This document shows, one piece after another, positions 24,579 to 34,197 of a DNA stretch of 40,198 bases (position 1 is its first letter; every line of letters begins with the position of its first letter). The translations under genes and the position numbers were made by a program. The notes beneath the pieces were generated by a model, which ran no database searches, was not told the origin of the DNA, and worked only from the letters and a program-made list of their open reading frames with translations. The stretch spans positions 23,518 to 63,715 of the forward strand of contig JANLFP010000014.1 in assembly GCA_024655905.1 (NCBI GenBank). The letters run 5' to 3'. The stretch comes from Tepidanaerobacteraceae bacterium (GTDB taxonomy: Bacteria > Bacillota > Thermosediminibacteria > Thermosediminibacterales > Tepidanaerobacteraceae).

Positions 24579-25441
24579 TGAGAAAAAAAAGTGCGATATG
24601 GCATCGCATCATAACATCGGCTTTTATATCTTTCTTGCTGCTGCCGGTTGTTGCAACCTTGATTTATTCCGTTGCCGGCTCATGGCAAAACACCCTTTTA
24701 CCCGATGGATGGACCTTGAAATGGTATGCCGACCTGCTGTCAGACTCCCGTTTTCTAAAAGCGCTGAGCCGTTCTTTCACCGTTTCTTTTGCCGCCGTAT
24801 TATTGGGAGCCGCATTAATTACTCCATCGGTTTTCATTACTGCGGCATATTTCCCCCGCGTGCAGCGCCATATGCAATCTGTGGTGATGCTTCCCTTCGT
24901 ATTCCCGGGCGTCATGCTTTCCGTGGGCCTTTTGCGGATATATTCTCAGGGGCCCGTTCCTCTGGCAGGCACTTTTTGGCTTTTGCTCGGAGCTTATTTC
25001 ATCTCAATCATACCATTTTTCTATCAGGGCATTTCAAACAGCCTTCACGCCATAAATGCGCAAGAACTTTTCAATGCAGCCATAGTTCTGGGCGCAAGCC
25101 CGCTCAAAGCTTTTATAAATGTTATATTGCCGAATATTTTCTCCGGAATCGCCCTTTCCGCTCTGATGTCCTTTTCCGTATTGATGGGGGAATTTGTCCT
25201 GGCAAATCTCTTAGCTGGCGGCAGTTATGAGACCGTACAGGTTTATCTCTATAAAAAATTGAGCGAAAACGGGCATATAGCGAGCGCCATCGTGAGTTCA
25301 TACTTCGCGATGACAGGTGCAATTGCTTTGATTGTCCTCAGCACCGGCAGAAATAAACTTTCGCAAAATGCATTTGAAACCGGTCATACAAAAATTAGTG
25401 CCGTTCATATTCAGGGGAGGGAAGTCGTTGAGTTACCTTGA
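24578..25441 (+). CDS. ABC transporter permease 2
   Basis: A 287-residue permease of the same family as its upstream neighbour, with six membrane segments and an EAA loop reading ELFNAAIVLGASPLKAFINV (about 165-185). The ATG overlaps the TGA of permease 1 and follows GGGAGGG. The 3' end overlaps the start of the ATPase gene. Confidence 0.88.
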   Translation: MRKKSAIWHRIITSAFISFLLLPVVATLIYSVAGSWQNTLLPDGWTLKWYADLLSDSRFLKALSRSFTVSFAAVLLGAALITPSVFITAAYFPRVQRHMQSVVMLPFVFPGVMLSVGLLRIYSQGPVPLAGTFWLLLGAYFISIIPFFYQGISNSLHAINAQELFNAAIVLGASPLKAFINVILPNIFSGIALSALMSFSVLMGEFVLANLLAGGSYETVQVYLYKKLSENGHIASAIVSSYFAMTGAIALIVLSTGRNKLSQNAFETGHTKISAVHIQGREVVELP

Positions 25442-26465
25442 AGCAAACGATCTTTGGTTAAAACTGGGACAAAATGAAATCCTCCGCGGAGTATCCATGA
25501 GCGTTGAAAAAGGGGAAGTAATATCGATCCTGGGACCAAGCGGCTGCGGCAAGAGCACGCTTCTTCGCACAATAGCCGGGCTTCTGGAACCCCAAAGGGG
25601 CACCATATGCATAGACGGCAGGGACATCACCCGCGTCGAGCCGCAATTCAGAAACATAGGCATGGTCTTTCAATCTTATGCGCTTTTCCCGAACATGAAT
25701 GTCTTCGATAACATAGGATTCGGGCTTCGCATGAGGGGCATGGATAAAGACATGCGCAACAATCGCATTCGCGAAATGCTCGAACTCGTAAAACTGAAAG
25801 AAAGGGCTTCGCATTACCCCCATCAGCTTTCCGGAGGCGAACAGCAGCGTGCGGCGCTGGCCCGGACCCTGGCGCCCTCTCCGAAAATAGTTCTGCTGGA
25901 CGAACCGCTCAGCGCTCTTGACGCAAAGATACGCAAAGCATTGCGTCAAGAGCTCAGAAGCATATTAAAATGCGCCGGCGCCACGGCCATATTTGTCACG
26001 CACGATCAGGAAGAAGCCATGTTCATATCCGACCGCATTTTTGTAATGAACATGGGAAGATTTGAGCAAAAAGGGTCTGCAGAAGAAATATATTCCTCGC
26101 CGCAAAACCGGTTTGTAGCAAGTTTCATCGGCAACTATAATCTTTTAAGCGGCGAAGAAGCATCATTTTTCGCAGAGGATATCCCCGGGGGAAGGGACTA
26201 TGCGCTGCGGCCCGAGGCAATATCGCTATTTTCTCTGGACCATTTGAACGTTTTGAAGGGCACCGATAAGAATCTAATCCATAGCGAAGGCATAATTGAA
26301 AACAGCCATATATCAGGCAGCATCGTGCATTACCTTGTAAAAGCCGGGCCTGTCAATCTTGCCGTAGATGCGCTTTACCGCGAGGATGGCGCCAAGTATT
26401 CCAGAGGCGAACGAGTGTTGATATGCTTTTCTCGGGATGCCCTCAAAGGCATCGAGAGAAATTAA
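25428..26465 (+). CDS. ABC transporter ATP-binding protein
   Basis: A 345-residue ATPase from TTG 25428, six bases after GGGGAGGG; longer in-frame extensions overlap permease 2 too far. Walker A is GPSGCGKST, signature LSGGEQQR, Walker B VLLDEPLSALD and H-loop VTHDQEE, with a C-terminal TOBE-like domain (about 270-345) as in PotA/FbpC/PhnT. It energises the importer. Confidence 0.92.
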   Translation: MSYLEANDLWLKLGQNEILRGVSMSVEKGEVISILGPSGCGKSTLLRTIAGLLEPQRGTICIDGRDITRVEPQFRNIGMVFQSYALFPNMNVFDNIGFGLRMRGMDKDMRNNRIREMLELVKLKERASHYPHQLSGGEQQRAALARTLAPSPKIVLLDEPLSALDAKIRKALRQELRSILKCAGATAIFVTHDQEEAMFISDRIFVMNMGRFEQKGSAEEIYSSPQNRFVASFIGNYNLLSGEEASFFAEDIPGGRDYALRPEAISLFSLDHLNVLKGTDKNLIHSEGIIENSHISGSIVHYLVKAGPVNLAVDALYREDGAKYSRGERVLICFSRDALKGIERN

Positions 26466-26493
26466 AATAAAATAAATTTACGGAGGTGTTTTT

Positions 26494-28029
26494 ATGTTTT
26501 CCAAATCAAGGTCCAGGCTTGTATTAGTTTTATCCTTGCTGCTTATCCTTGCGGCGCTCACTGCTCTTATCCTTCCGCAGAATTCTTACGCTGAGGCATC
26601 TTCCCAGACAAGCAGTTCCTATTCAGGCATCAGTCCCAAGTACGTCTTTTTGTTCATCGGAGACGGCATGAGCTTCCCTCAAATCAGCGCCGCTGAGATG
26701 TATGCCGGTGCGCTTGCCAGCCCTTCCGAAGTCAAGACAAATCCGCTCGATTTTACCGGCTTTCCCGCGTCGGGCGTTGCATCCACCTATGAAAGCGATT
26801 CGTTCATCCCTGATTCCGCCTCGACAGGCACGTCTATCGCTTCAGGCTTCAAGACTGCCGACGGCATAATCAACATGGATCCCGCAAAGAAAATAAAATA
26901 CGATCCCATAACACGTCCTCTCAAAGCAAAAGGCTACAAAATAGGAATTATAAGCACAGTATCTTTAGACCACGCCACGCCTGCGGTATTTTATGCAAAT
27001 CAGGAAAGCCGCAATAATTATTACGATATCGCCCTTCAGCTCGCAAACAGCGGCTTTGACTTTTTCGGCGGCGGAGGATTCAAAGACCCGAACGGAAAAA
27101 ACAGCAGACTCCAAAATCCGGAGAATGCACTCGATGTGGCGAGAAGGAACGGTTATAAAATTGTGAACACAAAACAGGATATCCTGAACCTTACTTCCAA
27201 ATCCGGCAAAGTTATCGCCATAAACCCAGAGCTCGACCGCGATGCGGCCATGCCTTACGAAATAGACAGGAAGGCCGGGGAACTCAGCCTGTCCGATTTC
27301 GTCAGAAAAGGGATCGAAGTCCTGGACAACAACAAGGGCTTTTTCCTCATGGTTGAATCCGGGAAAATTGACTGGGCAAACCACGCAAACGACGCAGCAG
27401 CTTCCATCCACGACACCATAGAATTCAATCGCGCCATAAACGAAGCGGTCAAAGTATACAAAAAATATCCGGATAAAACCCTGATCATAGTAACGGGCGA
27501 CCACGAATGCGGCGGCCTCACAATCGGATTCGCAGGCACCGGTTATCAGACGTTTTTCAACAAGCTCCAGAAACAGACAATGTCATATTTAGAATTTGAC
27601 AAGATCGTGGAGAGTTACAGAAACAGCCGTACTCAGGACAGCGCCAGCCTTGAGGATCTTTATCCTCAGATTAAGGCCGCATACGGACTTATAAGGGCCG
27701 AAGACCCAGACGCAAAAAATTTCCCGGATATGGTGCTAACCGATGCTGAAATTCAAAGGCTTAAAGACGCCTTAAAGCGCAGCATGGTAAAAAGTTCCGA
27801 AAGAAAATTGACCAGCGCCGAACAGCTCCTGTACGGCTCATACGAACCTTTGACCGTGACACTGTCACACATACTCAACAACAAGGCGGGCCTGAGCTTC
27901 ACAACTTATTCCCACACAGGACTTCCGGTGCCGGTGTATGCAATCGGTGCAGGCAGCGAATTGTTCAACGGCTCGTATGACAACACTGACATATACAAAA
28001 AAATGGCATCAATCCTCAAGATAAAATAA
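26494..28029 (+). CDS. phoA: Secreted alkaline phosphatase
   Basis: A 511-residue exported alkaline phosphatase (PF00245 type). Residues 1-33 are a signal peptide (cleavage near SYA-EA). Conserved sites are FIGDGM (first metal Asp), DSASTGT with the phosphorylated Ser, LDHATPA, ESGKIDWANHAND and TGDHECGG, then SHTGLPVPVYAIG near the end. It releases phosphate from external monoesters. ATG 26494 follows CGGAGGTG. It is the last gene of the Pho-box island and is followed by a GC-rich hairpin. The symbol denotes the family; other alkaline phosphatase symbols (phoB) are used in some Firmicutes. Confidence 0.92.
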   Translation: MFSKSRSRLVLVLSLLLILAALTALILPQNSYAEASSQTSSSYSGISPKYVFLFIGDGMSFPQISAAEMYAGALASPSEVKTNPLDFTGFPASGVASTYESDSFIPDSASTGTSIASGFKTADGIINMDPAKKIKYDPITRPLKAKGYKIGIISTVSLDHATPAVFYANQESRNNYYDIALQLANSGFDFFGGGGFKDPNGKNSRLQNPENALDVARRNGYKIVNTKQDILNLTSKSGKVIAINPELDRDAAMPYEIDRKAGELSLSDFVRKGIEVLDNNKGFFLMVESGKIDWANHANDAAASIHDTIEFNRAINEAVKVYKKYPDKTLIIVTGDHECGGLTIGFAGTGYQTFFNKLQKQTMSYLEFDKIVESYRNSRTQDSASLEDLYPQIKAAYGLIRAEDPDAKNFPDMVLTDAEIQRLKDALKRSMVKSSERKLTSAEQLLYGSYEPLTVTLSHILNNKAGLSFTTYSHTGLPVPVYAIGAGSELFNGSYDNTDIYKKMASILKIK

Positions 28030-28044
28030 CAGGCTTGCAAATAT

Positions 28045-28103
28045 AAAAGCCGGAGCAGGCCGCGGGCAGAACACACCAAAGGCTTGCCCGGCTTTGATTT
28101 AAA
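28045..28103 (+). terminator. Hairpin after the alkaline phosphatase gene
   Basis: AAAGCCGG at 28046 pairs with CCGGCTTT ending at 28095, with further imperfect pairing inside, then GATTT. The T-run is weak, so termination may be partial. Confidence 0.45.
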
Positions 28104-28199
28104 AAACTTTAATAAAAATTATGATGTAAATCGGCAGCCAGAGATGGCGGCAAAGCAACTTTAACTTTCTACATTTTTCTATACAAAGAAGGGATATTA

Positions 28200-29387
28200 A
28201 TGCAGAACAAATGCCTGAAGCTGGTTCAATATATTAATCCGAAAAAGGATGTCCTTACATGCGCCGTTTCATTGCTGATAATCCTGATATTGCTCTTTAT
28301 CCCAACCGGCATCCCTGCGGACTGCTACCCCGACAGCTACAGGGCCTGCGCTCTAGTCACTGACACGAACGATTCCACGCTTTACAGCACCGGCATAATA
28401 CTCCAAGGAGAGCAGGTTTGCACGCTTCGCATCTTAAGCGGGCCGTTTAAGGGTCAGGAGATTCAGGGCGTAAACCGCCTGATGGGAAAGCTTGAATTTG
28501 ACAAGGTGTTTTCAAAGGGCGACAGAGCGCTTGTGGTCTTAAATACGCAGAATGGCAAAATCGTTTTTGCAAATATAATCGATCATTACCGCATCGATAT
28601 TGAAGCAATACTTTTTGCAGCGTTCGTGCTTCTACTTCTGGTATTTGCGGGATGGGTCGGCGCAAAGGCGCTTTTTTCCTTTATAATCACCGTGCTCATG
28701 ATCTGGAAAATATTGATCCCCAGCCTGCTGAAGGGCTGGAATCCCATCATAACCGCGCTGGCCGTCGTCGTGCTTCTGACGCTGATCATCATTACACTGG
28801 TCGGAGGCCTGAATAAAAAATCATTTGTAGCCGTTTTGGGTTCATTATCCGGGACAATACTGACATGCATCCTGGCCATGCTTTTCGGCAGGTTTTTTAA
28901 AATTCACGGAGCCGTAATGCCATTTTCTGAAACCCTGCTCTACTCCGGATATCCGCACCTCAAGATTACAGAAATCTTTATCGCCGCAATTTTTATCGCC
29001 TCTTCGGGAGCCCTGATGGACCTTGCCATGGATATTTCGGCAGCAGTGTATGAGCTGGTCGAAAAAAATCCTCTCATCACGCAAAGAGAAGCCATAATGT
29101 CCGGTTTCAACATCGGCCGGGCCGTCATCGGGACCATGACCACTACCCTGCTCCTCGCATATTCCGGAGGCTATCTTGCGCTTATGATGGTATTCATGGC
29201 TCAGGGAACGCCAGTCGCAAATATCCTCAATCTCAAGTACGTGGCCGCAGAAATGCTGCATACCCTGGTGGGAAGCTTTGGGCTAGTTGCCGTGGCACCT
29301 TTCACAGCAATTGCCGCGGGAATCGTGTTTACAAAACCTTGGTGTGCAGTGCATCTCAGCAAAGGAGGTCATGAGTATAATGGATAG
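28200..29387 (+). CDS. YibE/F family membrane protein
   Basis: A 395-residue membrane protein. One N-terminal segment (about 21-40) precedes an external beta-domain (about 55-125, with GPFKGQEIQGVNRL), then about seven membrane segments with SSGALMDLAMDISAAVYE and GRAVIGTMTTTLLLAYSGG, both hallmarks of the YibE/F family. Firmicutes often carry it as one gene or as a pair. Its function is not established; transport has been proposed. ATG 28200 follows AAGGGAT. It is separated from the alkaline phosphatase by 170 bases with a hairpin, so it may have its own promoter. Confidence 0.85.
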   Translation: MQNKCLKLVQYINPKKDVLTCAVSLLIILILLFIPTGIPADCYPDSYRACALVTDTNDSTLYSTGIILQGEQVCTLRILSGPFKGQEIQGVNRLMGKLEFDKVFSKGDRALVVLNTQNGKIVFANIIDHYRIDIEAILFAAFVLLLLVFAGWVGAKALFSFIITVLMIWKILIPSLLKGWNPIITALAVVVLLTLIIITLVGGLNKKSFVAVLGSLSGTILTCILAMLFGRFFKIHGAVMPFSETLLYSGYPHLKITEIFIAAIFIASSGALMDLAMDISAAVYELVEKNPLITQREAIMSGFNIGRAVIGTMTTTLLLAYSGGYLALMMVFMAQGTPVANILNLKYVAAEMLHTLVGSFGLVAVAPFTAIAAGIVFTKPWCAVHLSKGGHEYNG

Positions 29388-29472
29388 GCAACTGGCAATT
29401 TTCGGGGCATATTTGCATAATAGGAGGGTGTTATCTGGTATCATGGGGAATTTATCTATTGTCTGCAAGTGA
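29380..29472 (+). CDS. Possible 30-residue ORF at the convergent junction
   Basis: AAAGGAGGT, a perfect ribosome site, lies just before two ATGs (29371, 29380) at the end of the YibE/F gene. The frame runs 30 codons (MDRQLAIFGAYLHNRRVLSG, then ten more) to 29472 and overlaps the feoB end. It might be the stump of a second YibE/F gene or an untranslated coincidence. Confidence 0.25.
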   Translation: MDRQLAIFGAYLHNRRVLSGIMGNLSIVCK

Positions 29473-31642
29473 GCCATCTCAAATAGGTATACTGCGCAGT
29501 CGCGACAACCGGAAATCTGAATATCAAATTTAATGAGAAGCACAATGCAATCCCGGTAGCTGTATTTATCAAAAAAGCAATTAGAGGCCATTTTATGCTC
29601 TGGGTTTCTTTGTAAATTGTGAGGAGCGTCGTGCCGCATGGGAAATGATTCAGGCAAAAAAGCATGGTGCACACAGCAGTAATCCAGGTCCATCCGTTGG
29701 CCAAGAACAATTGGCGCATGGAATTTAAGCTGTCCAGTTCAACCATGTGGCCGTAAGACATGTAACTCATAATGAGAATGGGAATCACTATTTCATTGGC
29801 AGGAAAGCCCAGTATAAAGGCTGTAAGAATAAAACCATCTAGGCCAAGCATGCGGGCAAACGGGTCCAGAAAAGTGGCGCAATGATGCAGCAGACTGGCG
29901 TCGCCCGCATAAGTATTGGCCAGAATCCATGTTATCAGCCCTGCCGGTGCAGCGACCATTACAGCCCTGCCCAGGACGAATATAGTCCTGTCATAAATTG
30001 AGCGAACAATAATCCTTCCTATTTGAGGTTTTCTGTAAGGAGGCAATTCCAAAGCAAAAGTCGAAGGCAAACCTTTCAGCATGGTCGCGGACAAAATCTT
30101 TGACACAAAAAGGGTAATTATTATCCCCAGGATAATTACCCCTATGATCGATATGGCTGCAACCACTGCCCTGTACTTTCCCTCACCACCTGCGATAAAG
30201 ATCATCGCCATAGCTATTAGAGTAGGGAATCTTCCGTTGCAAGGCACATAGTTATTGGTCAGAATTGCTATGAGCCGTTCTCGCGGGGAATCAATTATCC
30301 TGCAGGCAATTACTCCAGCAGCATTGCATCCAAAGCCCATGCACATGGTAAGTGCCTGTTTTCCATGAGCGCAGGCTTTTTTAAAAAATTTGTCAAGATT
30401 AAAAGCCACCCTCGGAAGATAACCCAAATCCTCCAGTATAGTAAAAAGAGGAAAAAATATTGCCATCGGCGGCAACATCACCGAAACTACCCAGGCTGTT
30501 GTGCGATACATGCCAAGGATCAGTGCCCCATGAAGCCATTCTGGCAGGGCAGTCCATGCAAAAAATTCCGTCAGGCGGGATTCTATCCAGAAGAGCCATG
30601 AGGACAATACCTCCGAAGGATAATTGGCTCCTTGAAGAGTAATCCAGAAAATACATCCGAGCAAAAGAATCATAACGGGAATGCCAAAGGTGCTGGAAGT
30701 AAGGATATTGTCTATTTTGCGATCAAAATGATTATACTGCACATCTTCAAACACTACAGATGCTCTGCAAATTTCTTCAGCCTTTTTTACAATGCTCGCT
30801 ACAATTCTGTCCAGAACTTCTTCTTCAATACCATTTTGTTTTAAGTATTGTTCTGTTTTTTCCATGGCACAGCAAATGTCGTCATTTTCTTCCAAAATTT
30901 GTCCAATATATTTTTTAAACGAATCAAGAACGGTTTTGTCTTTTTCAATCAACCTCAAAGCAAGCCATCTACTGTTAATTTCTGGCATTATATTTTTTTC
31001 TATATATGGTTGAATTAGCCGGACCGCGCCTTCCACAACATCATCATAAACAACTTTTACGGGATTGACTTTAATTATGCCGGCAGCCATTTTGTACATC
31101 GCATCCTTCAGCTGCTCCATGCCGCGCCCATCCCTCGCATTTGTACCTACCACAGGCACGCCGAGCAATTCTGACAATTTATTCAAATCAATATGAATTT
31201 TTTTTCTTTCGGCTTCATCCAAAAGGTTCACACAAACTATGACATCGCCTGTAATTTCCAGTATTTGCAGGACCAGGTTCAAATTCCTCTCAAGGCACGT
31301 CGCATCGACAACTGCCACCACTGCGTCCGGCATGCCAAAGCAGATAAAATCTCTTGCCACCTCTTCTTCCGAAGAATTGGCACAAAGAGAATAAGTTCCG
31401 GGCAGGTCTACCAATGTGAAATTGCAATTGTTATGAGTAAATCTGCCTCGGGCATTCGTTACTGTCTTGCCAGGCCAGTTTCCAGTATGCTGGTTCAAGC
31501 CTGTAAGGCTGTTGAAAACCGTGCTTTTGCCGGTATTTGGATTGCCTGCCAGTGCAATAACAAAATTGCCAGGCGATTTAATCTGATCCAGCAATATTTC
31601 TTTCATCAGCTCAAGCCCTGTGGACTGATGAGTCAGACCCAT
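29456..31642 (-). CDS. feoB: Ferrous iron transporter FeoB
   Basis: A 728-residue protein from ATG 31642, eight bases after GAGGGGAG; the upstream in-frame ATG 31663 has no room for a site. The N-terminal G-domain has GNPNTGKST (G1), a G3 DLPG and a G4 NLLD; a helical insert follows (about 170-300). The C-terminal half is the membrane permease with two Gate motifs, including PCNGRFPT and LPPYRKPQIGRI. It imports Fe(II) in a GTP-dependent way. feoA lies immediately upstream. Confidence 0.95.
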   Translation of the reverse strand: MGLTHQSTGLELMKEILLDQIKSPGNFVIALAGNPNTGKSTVFNSLTGLNQHTGNWPGKTVTNARGRFTHNNCNFTLVDLPGTYSLCANSSEEEVARDFICFGMPDAVVAVVDATCLERNLNLVLQILEITGDVIVCVNLLDEAERKKIHIDLNKLSELLGVPVVGTNARDGRGMEQLKDAMYKMAAGIIKVNPVKVVYDDVVEGAVRLIQPYIEKNIMPEINSRWLALRLIEKDKTVLDSFKKYIGQILEENDDICCAMEKTEQYLKQNGIEEEVLDRIVASIVKKAEEICRASVVFEDVQYNHFDRKIDNILTSSTFGIPVMILLLGCIFWITLQGANYPSEVLSSWLFWIESRLTEFFAWTALPEWLHGALILGMYRTTAWVVSVMLPPMAIFFPLFTILEDLGYLPRVAFNLDKFFKKACAHGKQALTMCMGFGCNAAGVIACRIIDSPRERLIAILTNNYVPCNGRFPTLIAMAMIFIAGGEGKYRAVVAAISIIGVIILGIIITLFVSKILSATMLKGLPSTFALELPPYRKPQIGRIIVRSIYDRTIFVLGRAVMVAAPAGLITWILANTYAGDASLLHHCATFLDPFARMLGLDGFILTAFILGFPANEIVIPILIMSYMSYGHMVELDSLNSMRQLFLANGWTWITAVCTMLFCLNHFPCGTTLLTIYKETQSIKWPLIAFLINTATGIALCFSLNLIFRFPVVATAQYTYLRWLTCRQ

Positions 31643-31665
31643 CGCAAAATCTCCCCTCTCCATGC

Positions 31666-31902
31666 TTATGGAAGTTCGACCAATATTTTTGACGCTTCCT
31701 CGGAGCGAAGTGCTATCACTGCGCCCCGAATTTCATAAGCCACCGGGTCCCCTGCAGGGCTTTTCCTCAACGCTTTGACTTTTGTATCACATACAAGCCC
31801 CAGGTCCATCATTCTTCTCCTGATATTGCCGCAGGCAGTCAGTTTGCGGACTTTCCCGAAGCTGCCGATCGGCAGGTTATTCAAAGGAATCAAGTTTTCC
31901 AT
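31666..31902 (-). CDS. feoA: FeoA-domain protein
   Basis: A 78-residue SH3-like FeoA protein from ATG 31902, six bases after GAGGTGA; GTG 31911 is an alternative. It shows LPIGSFGKVRKL, RRRMMDLGLV and ALRSEEASKILVE, the usual FeoA pattern. FeoA associates with FeoB. It starts 42 bases from the 43-bp palindrome. Confidence 0.93.
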   Translation of the reverse strand: MENLIPLNNLPIGSFGKVRKLTACGNIRRRMMDLGLVCDTKVKALRKSPAGDPVAYEIRGAVIALRSEEASKILVELP

Positions 31903-31943
31903 AATGCTCACCTCTTAAAAGTCATATTTCTCGGATTCATAAA

Positions 31944-31986
31944 ATAAGTTAGGAGTGAGAAAAAATTTTTCTCACTCCTAACTTAT
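31944..31986 (+). promoter_or_regulatory. Perfect 43-bp palindrome between feoA and the DtxR-family gene
   Basis: Arms of 21 bases (31944-31964 and 31966-31986) are exact reverse complements around one A. Each arm contains TTAGGAGTGAG or its complement CTCACTCCTAA, resembling the TTAGG/CCTAA half-sites of DtxR-type operators but further apart. It sits in the shared promoter region, so a double operator for the divergent regulator is likely. An RNA hairpin is the alternative; it lacks the tail of a terminator. Confidence 0.6.
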
Positions 31987-32045
31987 GATGAATCTATTCT
32001 ATTTGTTACACCTGCAGGACTCGGCATGAAAGGCAGGGGCTTATA

Positions 32046-32549
32046 ATGGAAAGCAATAATGAATTTCATACGGTCAGAGGATACGAAATCCTCAAAAAAA
32101 GCAAAAAAAATCTTACGCCCAGCATGGAAGACTATCTCGAGATGATATACAGAAGTTGTTCTGCAGAGGGTTATGCGCGCATCAACCAACTGGCAGAACA
32201 ACTCAACGTCAAGGCTTCTTCCGCATCAAAAGTTGTCCAAAAACTTGCCCAAATGGGATATCTTGCCTATGAAAAATACGGCATAATTCAGATGACGCGA
32301 AAAGGCAAGACTTTGGGCAGTTTTCTGCTGAAGAGGCATAAGACCGTAGAAAAATTCTTAACGAATCTCGGAGTCAAAGATACAGTCCTGGCCGATACTG
32401 AAATGATCGAACATCACATCAGCATGGATACCCTCGAAAAAATAGAAATATTGAATGATTTCTTAAATGCAAATCCTGAGATAGCTGAAAAACTTCGTCA
32501 ATTTGATAAGAATTGCAATAACGATGAAAATGATTACAAAATAACATAA
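32046..32549 (+). CDS. DtxR/MntR-family metal-dependent regulator
   Basis: A 167-residue regulator. The winged helix-turn-helix (about 22-85) has SMEDYLEMIY and INQLAEQLNVKASSASKVVQ, then a wing. The dimerisation domain has RHKTVEKFL and DTEMIEHHIS, which carry the Glu and His metal ligands of the MntR/IdeR family. It is short, without an SH3 domain, as in MntR-like members. It probably represses feoAB when iron (or manganese) is plentiful by binding the 43-bp palindrome. Start ATG 32046. Confidence 0.9.
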   Translation: MESNNEFHTVRGYEILKKSKKNLTPSMEDYLEMIYRSCSAEGYARINQLAEQLNVKASSASKVVQKLAQMGYLAYEKYGIIQMTRKGKTLGSFLLKRHKTVEKFLTNLGVKDTVLADTEMIEHHISMDTLEKIEILNDFLNANPEIAEKLRQFDKNCNNDENDYKIT

Positions 32550-32585
32550 ATGGTTTAGGAAAGTTTATGACATAAAAAAATAAAT

Positions 32586-32626
32586 GCCTCTTCGCTATAA
32601 ATATGTGTATAGCGAAGAGGCTTTTT
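32586..32626 (+). terminator. Intrinsic terminator after the DtxR-family gene
   Basis: GCCTCTTCGCTATA and TATAGCGAAGAGGC form a 14-bp perfect stem with an 8-base loop and a T-run on the plus strand. Confidence 0.85.
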
Positions 32627-32708
32627 AGCGGGGAAGCCTTTGTTATGGATTTCATGATATGAAGCCAGCAATAACTTATAATGTACAATTTATATCTACA
32701 TTAATGAG

Positions 32709-32927
32709 TCATTTTTTAATTTTCTTCATTTGAATGCATTTGCATGAAGAATGCATATTAGCGCAAATCCCGCCAAAGATGGAAAACAAACCCCAGAATA
32801 ATGGCTTAGTTAATATTCCTATTGGTGATGGTTCGCTCACAGGCAGCAGATAAATTCCCCATGATATCAGATAACATCCTCCTATTATGCAAATATGCCC
32901 AAAAATTGCAAGTTTCTTTTCTAACAC
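32709..32927 (-). CDS. Small two-TM hypothetical membrane protein
   Basis: A 72-residue protein from GTG 32927, eight bases after GGGAG (GTG 32936 is an alternative). It has two hydrophobic stretches (about residues 6-28 and 42-58), a proline-rich turn with SEPSPIG between, and a Cys- and Lys-rich tail (SSCKCIQMKKIKK). No family is recognised. It ends toward the iron locus and has no close partner. The 300 bases between it and the CRISPR array (32937-33233) show no gene or clear signal. Confidence 0.5.
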   Translation of the reverse strand: MLEKKLAIFGHICIIGGCYLISWGIYLLPVSEPSPIGILTKPLFWGLFSIFGGICANMHSSCKCIQMKKIKK

Positions 32928-34033
32928 CTTCATCACTCCCTATTATATCCATTTAATTCTTATTTTTATCATTATTCATAAATTGCAATCACTTAGACTT
33001 TTTTGTCTCTAGAAAACGTTTGACCAATAACAATATTACATTAATATTGAGTCCTCGTAAACCTATACCGAAAATATAAATATAAAGAAATATTTTCATT
33101 GTCTGTCGGTGAAGGGTTTTGCGTCATGAACGTCTACACCAAATATAACAAACTTCATTCAAAACTATTCAAAACCAGCTCAACTATCATTAAGGTCCAT
33201 TACCCAGAATGGAAACGAAGGACAGCATGAGCGGTTTCAATTCCTCTTAGGGAGGCTAAAAACGCTTCTGGGAAGAAACAATACCGGAGTTCATTACTTG
33301 TTTCAATTCCTCGTAGGGAGGCTAAAAACCCTTGTCTATAAACTCCTGATACGGCAGCTTCTCCGCGTTTCAATTCCTCGTAGGGAGGCTAAAAACAGAA
33401 TCTCCGCCAGGTAATTTACGAAATCCAACTGAGTTTCAATTCCTCGTAGGGAGGCTAAAAACCTGCCGCAAAAGGGAAAAAGATATTATTCATATCCCGG
33501 TTTCAATTCCTCGTAGGGAGGCTAAAAACCCTTGGGAAGAAAAACGATGCATCGGGCGTCTTTGCTAGTTTCAATTCCTCGTAGGGAGGCTAAAAACTTT
33601 GAAGAGTTGTACTTAGCCCATTATAGTTGTAGCTGTTTCAATTCCTCGTAGGGAGGCTAAAAACTTTACCCAATTAATTTTCGGTGTTTGCCAAGCCATC
33701 GTTTCAATTCCTTGTAGGGAGGCTAAAAACTTTCCAGCGTGGAAGCGTATACATATAACCCGCCCTGTTTCAATTCCTCGTAGGGAGGCTAAAAACGGGG
33801 GGAGTGTCTTAAATTGTTGCGTTCTCCACATAGTTTCAATTCCTCGTAGGGAGGCTAAAAACAAATGTATCATGCTTTTGTTGCTTTTTCCAAAGAGGTT
33901 TCAATTCCTCGTAGGGAGGCTAAAAACTCCGTCTGCACTCGCATATCTACATGGACTATTTATGCTTTCAATTCCTCGTAGGGAGGCTAAAAACCTTAAA
34001 TTGATGTCTATGTGACGCCATAAGTATATAAAA

Positions 34034-34197
34034 CTTTCAATTCCTCGTAGGGAGGCTAAAAACGCCATTGGGGGAGCCATGCTTCGGGGTTTGATATACC
34101 TTTCAATTCCTCGTAGGGAGGCTAAAAACCATGCTGCACGGCTTATATTGCGGTTACACGGCAGGCCCTTTCAATTCCTCGTAGGGAGGCTAAAAAC
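34034..34197. repeat. Two-spacer block duplicated at 34499-34662
   Basis: Repeat-spacer-repeat-spacer-repeat from 34034 to 34197 is identical to 34499-34662, offset 465 bases (seven units). Both spacers (34064-34099 and 34130-34167) are exact copies. Confidence 0.95.

Noticed and set aside
33150-33233. Possible decayed repeat or leader left of the array (ATGGAAACG near 33210)
   Set aside because: Too short a match to the repeat, and the orientation evidence places the leader on the right.
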